From positions 1 to 43,897 of the forward strand of contig NZ_JABCNG010000010.1 of the NCBI RefSeq assembly GCF_012932495.1: DNA of 43,897 nt. The letters are read 5' to 3'. The translations under genes were made by a program, and so were the position numbers. The notes under the pieces are model-generated. The model worked only from the letters and a program-made list of their open reading frames with translations, did no database searches and had not been told where the DNA came from. This document shows positions 34,591 through 43,443 of the stretch, in pieces. Source of the DNA: Novosphingobium sp. SG919 (GTDB lineage Bacteria; Pseudomonadota; Alphaproteobacteria; Sphingomonadales; Sphingomonadaceae). How positions within the stretch are numbered: position 1 is the first letter of the stretch; each line of letters begins with the position of its first letter.

Positions 34591-36326
34591 AGCTCGTATT
34601 TCGCCAATATCTGGCGTCGCTCCGCGAACGCGATGAGCTAGACGCTGTCCTTCCCGACCTGCTGAGCGAGCTGGGTTACACCGTCATTTCGCGGCCGACG
34701 ATCGGCACCCGCCAGTACGGCGTCGACGTAGCTGCGGTCGGAAACGACACCGACGGCAAGCGGAAGTTATTCCTATTCTCGCTCAAGCGGGGCGATCTAA
34801 CGCGGGCGGATTGGGATGGGAATCCCCAAGCCCTCCGAAGCTCGATCAACGACATCTTGGATGTCTACATCCCTACGCGGATAGCCAAGGCGCACGAAAA
34901 GCTCGATATCGTCATCTGCCTCTGCTTCGGCGGCGATATAGAAGAGGCCGTCCGCGACAACGTCACACAATTCACCAAGCAGAATAGCGTCGGGCGCATT
35001 TCCTTTCAGGAATGGAATGGCGACTACATGGCGGGGCTGCTGGTTGACGGCGTGCTGCGCGAGCAGCTCGTCGACAAGGCTCTGCGAGGCAGTTTCCAGA
35101 AGGCTGTGGCGATGGTCGATGAACCCGACGTCGCCTTCACCCATTTCTCGGCGTTGATCCGACGGCTGTGCGCCACAACTGACACAGCGCCGAAGCAGCG
35201 CGCGACGATCGTCCGGCAGCTCTACATCTGTTTGTGGGTCCAATTTGTCTGGGCGCGCGATGCGGGCAATGTCGAGGGACCATATCGAGCTAGCGAGCTA
35301 GCGATCCTCCATGCGTGGCACCTTGTGCGCGGCGACGTTGCCAAAAGCACGAAGGGTGCGGAGGAGGTCTCGCACGCCTTCAACGAACTTGTGAATCTGC
35401 ACTTCCTTATTTGGGAGGAACTGCTGGCGAAGAAGCTTCTTCCTTATGTCGGGGTGCAGCACGCAATTTCGGTCGCCGTCGATTCAGCGGCGGCGGTCGA
35501 TGTGAATATCAAACTGTTCGACGTCCTAGGCCGGTTAGCCCTGCGCGGCCTTTGGATGCTTTGGCAAAATGCTGGCAACGCAAATTTGCCGGATGTTCGA
35601 GCAGATTGGCAGAGTGAGTCGGCGAACCAGTTAGCGCAGAAAATCATGCTTCTCATCCAGAATAACCCGATTTTATTCACACCGATCGCCGATTCGCAGT
35701 CTATCGACATCAGCTTGGCGCTGGTCTTCTTGACAATGATGGAGCCATGGCAGCCTGCAGCGGCCAATTTCGCCGGAAATCTGGTTCAGCGAACGACCTT
35801 TGCGTTTCGGACGCACAACAAATATCCTGCCATCCATGACGACTATCGTTCTCTTCTGGTCCATCCGCGGGAACGTACCGACGAGTACCGCGAGAGGGAG
35901 ACGAAGGGCAGCACGTTATTTCCCATCTTATCATTATGGACATCTTCGCTTGGCGAGTCGAAATCCGCAGAATATCTGGCGCAGTTTGATGAGAAACATT
36001 TGAAGCACTGCAACACGCAGATGTGGTTCCCCGACGATGACAGCGAGGAGAAGTTCTACCGCGATGACGGCACGCACGGGGCCTGCCTCAACAATGTGCC
36101 GATCACGGGTAACGGGGCTAAGGCTATGACGATGCTGGAGGCCGAGTGCGCAGGAAAGACAGCGTTCGATGGACTATCAGCCATCCGGCTCGGCCATTGG
36201 CCGATTATCGCAACGGCGTCCCGGCATTATCGCCTGCCACTACCGCCAAAGCTCTGGCTGGGTCTGTTGCAGACCGCACGCAGCGCACCTGCCGTAGTCG
36301 CATCTACGCCTGCTGACCAAGAATGA
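34587..36326 (+). CDS. PD-(D/E)xK restriction-endonuclease-like protein of a two-gene cassette
   Basis: This 579-residue protein has a restriction-type N-terminal domain of about 150 residues. A helix with LDAVLPDLLSELGYTVISRP leads into GTRQYGVDVAAVG (Asp47), then KLFLFSLKRGD (Ser65-x-Lys67), which together form the D...(E/S/Q)xK catalytic arrangement. LDIVICLCFGGDIEEAVRDN continues the fold. The remaining 400 residues are helical with aromatic-rich patches (GLWMLWQNAGN, LSLWTSSLGE) and have no second motif I can name. The start overlaps the upstream repeat protein by 4 bp. The pair has the look of an uncharacterised anti-phage or anti-plasmid module; function is inferred from the nuclease motif and neighbourhood only. 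Confidence 0.75.
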   Translation: MKLVFRQYLASLRERDELDAVLPDLLSELGYTVISRPTIGTRQYGVDVAAVGNDTDGKRKLFLFSLKRGDLTRADWDGNPQALRSSINDILDVYIPTRIAKAHEKLDIVICLCFGGDIEEAVRDNVTQFTKQNSVGRISFQEWNGDYMAGLLVDGVLREQLVDKALRGSFQKAVAMVDEPDVAFTHFSALIRRLCATTDTAPKQRATIVRQLYICLWVQFVWARDAGNVEGPYRASELAILHAWHLVRGDVAKSTKGAEEVSHAFNELVNLHFLIWEELLAKKLLPYVGVQHAISVAVDSAAAVDVNIKLFDVLGRLALRGLWMLWQNAGNANLPDVRADWQSESANQLAQKIMLLIQNNPILFTPIADSQSIDISLALVFLTMMEPWQPAAANFAGNLVQRTTFAFRTHNKYPAIHDDYRSLLVHPRERTDEYRERETKGSTLFPILSLWTSSLGESKSAEYLAQFDEKHLKHCNTQMWFPDDDSEEKFYRDDGTHGACLNNVPITGNGAKAMTMLEAECAGKTAFDGLSAIRLGHWPIIATASRHYRLPLPPKLWLGLLQTARSAPAVVASTPADQE

Positions 36327-36476
36327 GAGGCGCGGTGCGTCCTCCCATACACAGCGATTTTTTAGAGAAAAGTTTGCAGCTGTTTGCGCCTTTACAGCAG
36401 TCGTTCGAAGTACACGTTGAGCTAATTGAAACTCGCCCTTGTTCAGGTTCTGCAAGAAGGAGCAAAGTGGCGGGTT

Positions 36477-37373
36477 TCAGGTCGACCCCACAATCTCCTC
36501 GATTTGCTTTGCGAAAGCCTCGGGGTATTCTGGAGGCATTCTAGCTGGGGTTTCACCTAGCACCACGCGCAGTTCCATTTGCAGTTCTCGGACCTTTGCG
36601 TCGTCAGTCATCACGCCGTTGAAGAAGGTGCCGTAGGTCGCGAAGCTCAGGTCCACTATGTCGTTGCGCACTTTCTTAGCCGCCTTCTCCAGCGGGCTCC
36701 CCTCACGTACCCATCTGAGGAAATAGAGCAGCGCGGCGAGTGCATGCCGATAGATGAAGCCATGGAACCGCGCACGGCGATGAGGCAGTCGCGGCCTGTC
36801 AGGGTGCCGCCGGTAGAAAGTCTCCGCAAGGGCGTCCGCCACCTCCAGGACTTTCCTGACGAACTCGGGCGTGTAGGGTTTGCCGGCACGGATGTGCACG
36901 ATCTCCTCCGTGGTGAAGAAGGTCCGCAGCATCTCTTGGAATACGACGGGGAGGTCGAATGCATCTGTGAGGAGCTTAGCCATCTGCCTATCAGCACTCT
37001 CGCCATGGGCGATGATTTGGGCAATTGCTCCCGGATCCCCGGCCTCCGCTTGGAGTAGGCCCGTGACCGTATGGCGGAACTCCTGGCCCTTACGCGCCAT
37101 CGCGCTCCCCATACCGGAAGGGCCGGACTCGATCCGGCAGATCGCGCGGGTGGATTTAAGGACGATCACCTGCTCTGGGAAATCCTTCAGCACGCCCATA
37201 GATTTCTGAATCGAGACGAGCGAGTTGCCCTTATAGGCCTCGATCCAGGCGTAGTCGGTTAGCACCGCAAAATTGTCAGAGCTAACCCGAAGAAATGCCC
37301 TCAAATCAATTGACTGCAGGCGGTTGCTATCGATTACTACGCGTAGAGCCATGCCGTGAACATAGCACGTCAT
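36477..37373 (-). CDS. PIN-domain protein, opposite strand
   Basis: This 298-residue protein has an N-terminal strand ALRVVIDSNRL (first Asp, residue 15) and LTDYAWIEAYKG (Glu45). A C-terminal helix pair NDIVDLSFATYGTFFNGVMTDDAKVREL holds the later acidic residues. This order of D, E and D...DD is that of PIN-type ribonucleases, with a long helical insert (about residues 90-220). It may therefore cut RNA. Two starts are possible: the first Met and the Met seven codons later (MALRVVIDSN), which would place the first strand at the N-terminus. It is the only leftward gene among the large island genes and is divergent from the second Avs-like gene, with about 160 bp between. No small antitoxin-like gene is adjacent. 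Confidence 0.65.
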   Translation of the reverse strand: MTCYVHGMALRVVIDSNRLQSIDLRAFLRVSSDNFAVLTDYAWIEAYKGNSLVSIQKSMGVLKDFPEQVIVLKSTRAICRIESGPSGMGSAMARKGQEFRHTVTGLLQAEAGDPGAIAQIIAHGESADRQMAKLLTDAFDLPVVFQEMLRTFFTTEEIVHIRAGKPYTPEFVRKVLEVADALAETFYRRHPDRPRLPHRRARFHGFIYRHALAALLYFLRWVREGSPLEKAAKKVRNDIVDLSFATYGTFFNGVMTDDAKVRELQMELRVVLGETPARMPPEYPEAFAKQIEEIVGST

Positions 37374-37535
37374 TGAGGAGGCAACCCTAGTAGCCCAGAT
37401 TTTTTTGATTGTCAGGCGAAGCTACCCAAAGAAGTGCAAATTTATGCAATCCTGTTTGCTGGCGACGGGGGCTAGGTTAGAAGCACTTATGTCTCGCGCT
37501 ATGAACTTCTATTCGAATCTTGGGCGGTCGGCGTC

Positions 37536-40500
37536 ATGGCCGGTCTTGTAAGCGATCCAGCGCGGCAAGCGCAGGATACATTTCGCGGTTATATCTACCA
37601 GATCCTACGCAGCATCGTGGTCTGGTTGGACCTCGGCGATGACGAGCAGCTGTTTCTTGAAGGCGCGGAAGACCTTGATCGCATCGAGGGCACCGAGGCG
37701 CTAACCGAGCAGGTCAAGGACACAGCCGGCTCGGGCAATATCACCTTGCGCACGGCGTCGGTCGTCGACGCCATCAACAACTTCTGGATGCACCGGACAC
37801 GTAATCCCGGCATCGCGATCCGATATCGCTACGTCACCACCTCCGGAATTGGCGTCGAGCAGGGTTCATCTTTCAATAACGGTCGAGGTGGTCTCGGTCT
37901 GTGGAATAGCCTTCGCGCCGCCCCCTATGATGCGGCCAACGACGCGCATATCGCGTCGATCGCCAGGTTCCTGCTCGATGAAGACAAGCTATCGTCGCCA
38001 CTAAAGCTGCTGTTTAACCAAGCCAGCCCTGCCGATCTGTTCGCGCAGGTGATCCAGCCAATCGAATGGATGGCGGGGCAGCAGGACGGCGATGCGCTAG
38101 TGCGCAATATCAAGGACCGACTCGTCGTGCATGGCGCCGCCAGTTTGATCGCGCCGCCAGATGCCGAACTCGCGTTCGACGCGCTCTACACAGCCGCGTT
38201 TGACGCGGCGAAGCAGAAGGATGGCGTCCCGCTCAATCGCGCGAAATTCTTGCGCATCTTCGCCAGTGCGACCGGCGTCCATGTGCCCAAGCAAGATTTG
38301 CTTACTCTAATGCGAGCGGCCCTGTCCTCTGGAGGGGGGCATCTGGCTGTCCAGACACAAGCACTAACTTTGGAAGGTCCGCCACCGCTGCCCCTGCAGT
38401 ATTTCCGACGGGTGGCGAGCGAGCAGGCTCTGAAGACGGGATTGTTGGCCGGCACGGTTCTACTTCACGGATCGACAGGTTCAGGCAAGACGTTGAGTGC
38501 CGCTAGTACGCTTGTCGGTGACGAGCCGTTGTGGCTGATGCTTCGCGATCTGAGCCCAGGCGAGGTCAAGGCACGGCTCGTTGCAGCAGCCGAACAGTTG
38601 CGAGCGGGCTCGGTCGCCAGAACCTTGGTGGTCGATGATCTGGATGCGCTCTCGGATCCGCGGGGGATCGCCGGGCCGCTCGGCGCGCTGTGGCACGTGA
38701 TTCAGGCGATTGGCGGGCGGCTGCTAGTAACGTCGGATCGCACATTGCCCGGCCGATTGGCGGAGGCAGTTCAGCTCGATCCCGCGCGCGAATTCCAGAT
38801 GCAGCCCTTCGATGCTGATGAAATCGAAGCATTTCTACGGGAAAACGGTTGCCCTGGCGACCGCGCTAAGCTGTGGTCCAGGCTTCTGGAAGTTTCGACG
38901 CTCGGGCATCCGCAGCTGGTGAGCGCACGTGTGCGCACGCTAGCGGCAAAGGACTTTCCCCAGCCGGATCATTCGGACCTGCTTGGAGCGAGCGGCGATC
39001 TTGACCCCATCAAATTCGAAGCCAGGCGGCTCATATCCGAGCTCCCCGAGGGCGCACGCGAGCTTCTCTTGCGGGCAAGCCTGATGACTGGGCGCTTGTC
39101 GCGCAAGCGGCTGATGTCGATTGGACGTCTACAAGACGCGATTGCCGAGCCCGGTGTCGCGGTCGACATCATCGCGGGACCTTGGCTCGAAAAGAGCGAG
39201 GATGGTGAGTACCGCGTATCACCGTTGACTCGCGGCGCAGCCGAAGAGTTGCGAGGTCAGGACTGGGTCAAGGCGATGCATGGGCAGCTCGCCTGGACCT
39301 ACCTTCTCGATCGTACAGTCAGCCCTTGGGATATCTCGTCCATACTGATGCACTGCTACATCGCAGGGGCGGCCAGCCCACTGGTCTATGTCTCGCAAGG
39401 GATGTTCTCCGCAAGCGACGAGGCGTGGGCTGCGGTTGGCGAAGCGTGTGGGATCTATATCGGCCTTGGTCTCGACGCAAGCAACCCACTGCCATTCAGG
39501 ACGGCGATCGACGTCTTCATCTTCCGGATACTTCAGTACCGCATCGCTGCCGAGACCAATCCTGACACCGCAATGCGAATCGCGCTCAAGATCGAGGAAG
39601 AATTCGCTGCAGCCCCGGATGACGACGGCCGGCAGTTTTTCCGCTTCCTCTATCTCAGCCAATTCCTGTCGAGCCTGAAGGTCCGTTACCCGATCGCGGT
39701 TATCGTCGCTCGATCGCTCGAATTCTTCGACGTCGCCAAGTCACTTGAGACGACCTTCCCGGAACGGCTCGCCAAAGCTGGCCTTGAGGATGAGGACAGC
39801 ATCCCGGCCGGCACCTATGTGCAATTCGCCAGCCTCCGGTTGCTCTCGCAGATTCAAGACATCGACGAATTTATCGCGCTGATTGAAGCGCTCGAAGGTA
39901 GATCGGTGGAGAATGCTTGCACGGTGCTGAATTCGATCGGCACACCTGACGATATGGCATCAGTAATGATTGAACGCCTGTGGTTGACCGAATACCAGTC
40001 GAAGGCCATTGGCTGGCCCGCCTTCCGGGAGAAGCTGCGGAACGCTTTCGACTTCAGCGCCGAGGTCGGCGCTACGTCGATGGCACGAGCGATCGCGCCG
40101 GTGCTGCTGCGGATGATCAATGAGGATATGGGCGATCCTCAAGGAGCTATCGCCGAAGCAGGTGATCTCGACGCGGTCGTGGGAACAGACCCAATTTACA
40201 TTTGTGCCTTTGCCAAGGTTACCAGCGATGCCGGCGGCTTCTTGAAAGCCAGGCAGCTCTGGCGTGAGGCGCTCCCGAGATGGCCTCGCGCGGAAGATAA
40301 TATCGGATGCGCGTTTGCCTATCGCTCTGCCGCGATCGGCTCCGCGCGGAACGGTGAATGGACCGAGGCTGCGGACTATTTTGACAGGGCGCGAAGCCTG
40401 ATTGAGGATGGTTCACGCCCGACCTTCACCATCGGCCTCATGATGGACTCAGCCCTTGCGCGTTTCATGGGAAGCGATCGCGGCCGAGCGGTCCGTGAGT

Positions 40501-41564
40501 TCGGGCAAGTCGTTGCGGCACTTGCGCCGATGCAGGCTGATTATGAGTGCGAACCTCTGCTTTCGCTACAGCGCCGCTGCGGCGGAGTCCTGTCTGCGGC
40601 AGCAGGCTGGACGGTGGGCGAGCGCACCGACGAAGAGATGACGAAGCTGGTCGGCATGTGCAGCAACCTCGACCCATTCGTGACCGATGCCCCCGTTGCG
40701 CCACCACTCGACACTCTCCGCCTTGATCTGATCCGGCTCGAGATTGCCTGCGGCGCATCGCTTGACAGGGCACTGCAGGAAGCCTCGGCCCTGCGTGCTA
40801 GCCCGTTCATGTCGTTGCGTGCAGGCAGTGGACCTGTGCTGTTTGAACTAGCACAGCGGACATTGGATTTCAGTGAAATCGTGATCGACGGCACGAGATT
40901 GCTTGACGCCCTGGCCATGCTGGCGGAACAGATCGCTATGAATGATCTCTACGTCATGCGCGTCGACGATGGGAAGGCGCGGGACTGGTCAGAGGGCGCC
41001 AACGAAATTCTGGTAGGGCATGTGGTCGTCGCCACCTTCGCGCTGGCCGCCGCAGATCAGCTCGATCGACTGCCCATTGCCCGCTGGCGGGCAGACGCGG
41101 CGGCGCATCCGCAAGGTGGACGCGTAGAGCAGCTGGCTGATCACATTGAGGGGCTCTTCATCACGGGTACGGTTGAGGCCTGGGGCACGGTCCTCAAATG
41201 CCCATCGACTGACTGGTCCCATCACGCGATCTCGGCTCTCGCTGCGACGCTGCTGGAGCGTCTGGCACCGGACGCCCTGCTCGTCGCGCAATCGCTATGG
41301 GCTCATTATCTCAAGGAACCCCATCGTCGGCAGCTCGCCGAACATTATGCCACGTACCTCGCCTCCAGACAGTGGGCCGTGCTGACGAAATTCCCGGCGC
41401 TGTTCGGCTCATCCGAGAGTGGCACCCAATCACTAGCGACGGCCATCGCTGCACCGGGGCAAGGATGGTCGAAATTGCGAACCATATTGCAGGCGGCTCT
41501 CGCCATCGTGCCGCTGGCTGCGGATGACAATGCTCGCAAGACGATCGAAGCTATGGAAGCCTGA
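37536..41564 (+). CDS. Avs-like STAND NTPase with N-terminal Cap4-like nuclease domain
   Basis: This 1342-residue protein is organised like the 26.8-kb gene but unrelated by eye in its first domain. Residues 10-70 carry RGYIYQILRSIVVWL, LFLEGAEDLDRIEG (Glu42, Asp46, Asp48) and LTEQVKDT (Gln59-x-Lys61). This matches the G-Y-x-Y-Q plus E...D...QxK pattern of Cap4/DUF4297 dsDNA nucleases. The NTPase follows, with Walker A HGSTGSGKT (Lys318) and Walker B TLVVDDLDALSD near 364-373. A sensor-like arginine region (RLLVTSDRTLPGRL) and a winged-helix-like part come next. From about residue 600 to the end TPR-like helical repeats dominate. It probably recognises a phage product and degrades DNA. Divergent from the PIN gene. 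Confidence 0.85.
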   Translation: MAGLVSDPARQAQDTFRGYIYQILRSIVVWLDLGDDEQLFLEGAEDLDRIEGTEALTEQVKDTAGSGNITLRTASVVDAINNFWMHRTRNPGIAIRYRYVTTSGIGVEQGSSFNNGRGGLGLWNSLRAAPYDAANDAHIASIARFLLDEDKLSSPLKLLFNQASPADLFAQVIQPIEWMAGQQDGDALVRNIKDRLVVHGAASLIAPPDAELAFDALYTAAFDAAKQKDGVPLNRAKFLRIFASATGVHVPKQDLLTLMRAALSSGGGHLAVQTQALTLEGPPPLPLQYFRRVASEQALKTGLLAGTVLLHGSTGSGKTLSAASTLVGDEPLWLMLRDLSPGEVKARLVAAAEQLRAGSVARTLVVDDLDALSDPRGIAGPLGALWHVIQAIGGRLLVTSDRTLPGRLAEAVQLDPAREFQMQPFDADEIEAFLRENGCPGDRAKLWSRLLEVSTLGHPQLVSARVRTLAAKDFPQPDHSDLLGASGDLDPIKFEARRLISELPEGARELLLRASLMTGRLSRKRLMSIGRLQDAIAEPGVAVDIIAGPWLEKSEDGEYRVSPLTRGAAEELRGQDWVKAMHGQLAWTYLLDRTVSPWDISSILMHCYIAGAASPLVYVSQGMFSASDEAWAAVGEACGIYIGLGLDASNPLPFRTAIDVFIFRILQYRIAAETNPDTAMRIALKIEEEFAAAPDDDGRQFFRFLYLSQFLSSLKVRYPIAVIVARSLEFFDVAKSLETTFPERLAKAGLEDEDSIPAGTYVQFASLRLLSQIQDIDEFIALIEALEGRSVENACTVLNSIGTPDDMASVMIERLWLTEYQSKAIGWPAFREKLRNAFDFSAEVGATSMARAIAPVLLRMINEDMGDPQGAIAEAGDLDAVVGTDPIYICAFAKVTSDAGGFLKARQLWREALPRWPRAEDNIGCAFAYRSAAIGSARNGEWTEAADYFDRARSLIEDGSRPTFTIGLMMDSALARFMGSDRGRAVREFGQVVAALAPMQADYECEPLLSLQRRCGGVLSAAAGWTVGERTDEEMTKLVGMCSNLDPFVTDAPVAPPLDTLRLDLIRLEIACGASLDRALQEASALRASPFMSLRAGSGPVLFELAQRTLDFSEIVIDGTRLLDALAMLAEQIAMNDLYVMRVDDGKARDWSEGANEILVGHVVVATFALAAADQLDRLPIARWRADAAAHPQGGRVEQLADHIEGLFITGTVEAWGTVLKCPSTDWSHHAISALAATLLERLAPDALLVAQSLWAHYLKEPHRRQLAEHYATYLASRQWAVLTKFPALFGSSESGTQSLATAIAAPGQGWSKLRTILQAALAIVPLAADDNARKTIEAMEA

Positions 41565-41613
41565 ACGATATGGCCCTCAGCCTATGCATCGTCCGCTGCG
41601 CTCATGACACTAG

Positions 41614-42647
41614 GTCGTGAACTCATAAATCGGCGGAGCGGTTGTCCTGCTTTGGGTATGGGGCCTCACCTTCCTGTTCCCATTCGAAGACATATTCGTA
41701 CGGTTCGCTGTCCCCGTCTGCGCGAAACTCATGCTTCAACGTCCATCCCAGCGAAATGAACCTGTTCGCGGTCTCAGTTGAATGGGCTTTGCCGAGCTTT
41801 GGCATATGTCCTCCCGGAAGATGAAGCATCATAGCTCGACGGTTTCGCCTTCCAAAACACAGAAAATAGTGATTCAGCGTCGGCATGAGCCGATATGATC
41901 TGACGGGCTTCGAATGGCGCGTGATCGAGCCACTGCTACCCAACAAGGCAAGAGGCGTGCCGCGTGTCGACGACCGTCGCGTGCTGAACGGTATCTTCTG
42001 GGTGCTGCGGTCGGGTGCGCCGTGGCGCGACCTGCCAGAGCGCTACGGCCCGCGCACCACCTGCTACAACCGCTTCGTGCGCTGGCGAAAAGCCGGTGTG
42101 TGGGATCGGATGATGGACGCCATCACCGTTGCCCACGACGGCGACATCCAGATGATCGACAGCACATCCATCCGGGCGCACCAGCAGGCTGCGACGGCAA
42201 AAAGGGGGATCGAGATCATTGTCTCGGTCGCTCCCGAGGCGGGCTCACGACCAAAATCCACGCGGTCGTCGACGGGCAAGGCCGTCCGATCCGACTGAGC
42301 CTGACCGCCGGGCAGAGCCATGACGGGCAAGTTGCCGACGACCTACTCGATCATGTGGGAGCCGGAACAATAGTGCTGGCCGACAAGGCATATGATGCCG
42401 ACCGCATCCGGGCGACTCTCCGTGAGAGGGGCGCGTTCGCCAATATCCCACCCAAATCCAACCGCCGGTCAAAACCGTACTTCAGCACCTGGCTCTATCG
42501 CGAGCGGAACCTGATCGAGCGCTTCTTCGCCAAGCTAAAGCACTTCCGCCGCGTTGCCACCCGCTACGACAAGCTGGCCGAAAACTTCTTGGCCATGATC
42601 CAACTGGCTTCAATGCGCCTGTGGCTCCGTGTTTATGAGTCTACGGC
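41614..42647 (+). mobile_element. IS5 family element with passenger gene, about 1.03 kb
   Basis: Imperfect inverted repeats mark the ends. The left one at 41614-41629 reads GTCGTGAACTCATAAA; the right one at 42632-42647 reads, reversed, GCCGTAGACTCATAAA (13 of 16 matches). CTAG flanks both sides (41610-41613 and 42648-42651) and is a likely target duplication. Inside are a two-frame DDE transposase and, on the other strand, a 60-residue gene. Both genes run outward and end at the element's terminal repeats. The right CTAG supplies the transposase TAG stop. It lies between the second Avs-like gene and the DUF6118/TraA region. Confidence 0.75.
41623..41805 (-). CDS. Small 60-aa passenger protein within the IS5 element
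   Basis: This 60-residue acidic, soluble protein begins MPKLGKAHSTETANRFISLG and has WTLKHEFRADGD followed by EPYEYVFEWEQEG. No motif is recognised. GGGAGGA with ideal spacing precedes ATG 41805, which argues for real translation. Its TGA stop lies inside the left inverted repeat, and it is divergent from the transposase, with about 80 bp between the starts. It may be an accessory or regulatory gene of the element, or a host gene fragment captured by it. Confidence 0.55.
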   Translation of the reverse strand: MPKLGKAHSTETANRFISLGWTLKHEFRADGDSEPYEYVFEWEQEGEAPYPKQDNRSADL

Positions 42648-42651
42648 CTAG
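41885..42651 (+). CDS. IS5 family transposase, two overlapping frames joined by -1 frameshift
   Basis: The first frame (41885-42298) encodes MSRYDLTGFEWRVIEPLLPN and continues to AHDGDIQMIDSTSIRAHQQAA. The second frame, entered near 42199, continues GGLTTKIHAVVDGQGRPIRL to the TAG at 42651. The DDE residues are split across the frames: Asp in MIDSTSIR (first), Asp in VLADKAYDAD and Glu in YRERNLIERFFAKLKHF (second). At 42199-42208 the string AAAAAGGGGG offers an A-AAA-AGG slip site that moves ribosomes from GCA-AAA-AGG to AAA-AAG, giving a full protein of about 255 residues. Frameshifting is known in the IS427 group of IS5, so this is probably programmed rather than damage. Confidence 0.85.
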
Positions 42652-42723
42652 ACCGGGAGGACTAAATGAAAGGCAGTTCAGGTCAATCCGCACCCGGAAA
42701 CAGACTCTCCGGATCGTCCCCCA

Positions 42724-43290
42724 TCACAGCCGCTCAGACCTGCGCGCCGTCGCGATCATCCGCTCTCCGGCGGCCCTCTGATCGATGTTCATGGTTCGCG
42801 CGGCCATCCACTCGGGCACATGCCAACTGGCCGGCAGGGATCGAGCGATGGCTCCGGGGAGCACGGCACACACGATGATACCGGCAAGCACTCCCACCGC
42901 CGCGCTCCATATCTGACGTTTGATCTGCTGATCGGCAGTTTGTCCGCGCTTCACGACACCGTCGATTTGCCCGGCTGACTTGTCGAGCGCAGCGCGGGCA
43001 TTGTCGAGCATGCGCCGATCCTCGGTGCGCACTGTCTGGGCGGCGAGGTTGATCTGCTTTGCCATTTCGGCAGGCGTGAGCGAGATAGCCGGTGTCTGTT
43101 CGATGGCGGCAAGCCGGGCGCGGACATTGCCCAGACTGCGGTCGATACCTTCGAGCGCAGCGGTGTGGTCGGGGATCCGCTCGCGTGCCGCCGTCAGATT
43201 GGCAACGGCATTGTGCAGAAGGCTGAGCTCGTGCCGCACGGCCTCGAAAGCCTGGGCGGTGGTCACTTCGGTGTCGTTTGTGTCGGTCAT
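42724..43290 (-). CDS. DUF6118-like membrane protein, conjugation-associated
   Basis: This 188-residue protein begins MTDTNDTEVTTAQAFEAVRH and has a long coiled-coil-like helical region (about residues 15-110) rich in Leu and Arg. One transmembrane segment follows (IWSAAVGVLAGIIVCAVL, about 128-145), then a short tail with WHVPEWMAAR. In sphingomonads and rhizobia I associate such proteins with a place beside the TraA relaxase, which fits here. No ribosome site is strong. Its role in transfer is unknown. Confidence 0.6.
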   Translation of the reverse strand: MTDTNDTEVTTAQAFEAVRHELSLLHNAVANLTAARERIPDHTAALEGIDRSLGNVRARLAAIEQTPAISLTPAEMAKQINLAAQTVRTEDRRMLDNARAALDKSAGQIDGVVKRGQTADQQIKRQIWSAAVGVLAGIIVCAVLPGAIARSLPASWHVPEWMAARTMNIDQRAAGERMIATARRSERL

Positions 43291-43443
43291 GGCCGCAGCT
43301 AAACCGTGCCAATTGCAGAATGCCAGAGGCTGGAACCTCGCTGGAAGGGGTGAGATTGGTGGCCGTGTCGGCGCAGATGCTGTTGAGGCGGCTTGAGATT
43401 GTGCCAAGCGGTGAAGGCACCGCGACTCGGGCCTTCGCGTGCC

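Noticed and set aside
41808..42662. 10-bp inverted repeat GTCCTCCCGG / CCGGGAGGAC as possible IS5 ends
   Set aside because: Both copies look like ribosome-site sequence, no matching flank duplication exists, and better ends with CTAG flanks are at 41614 and 42647.
42666..42878. Short rightward frame with a good ribosome-like site after the IS5 element
   Set aside because: It overlaps the DUF6118 gene on the other strand and its product is Arg/Ser/Pro-rich without domain character.
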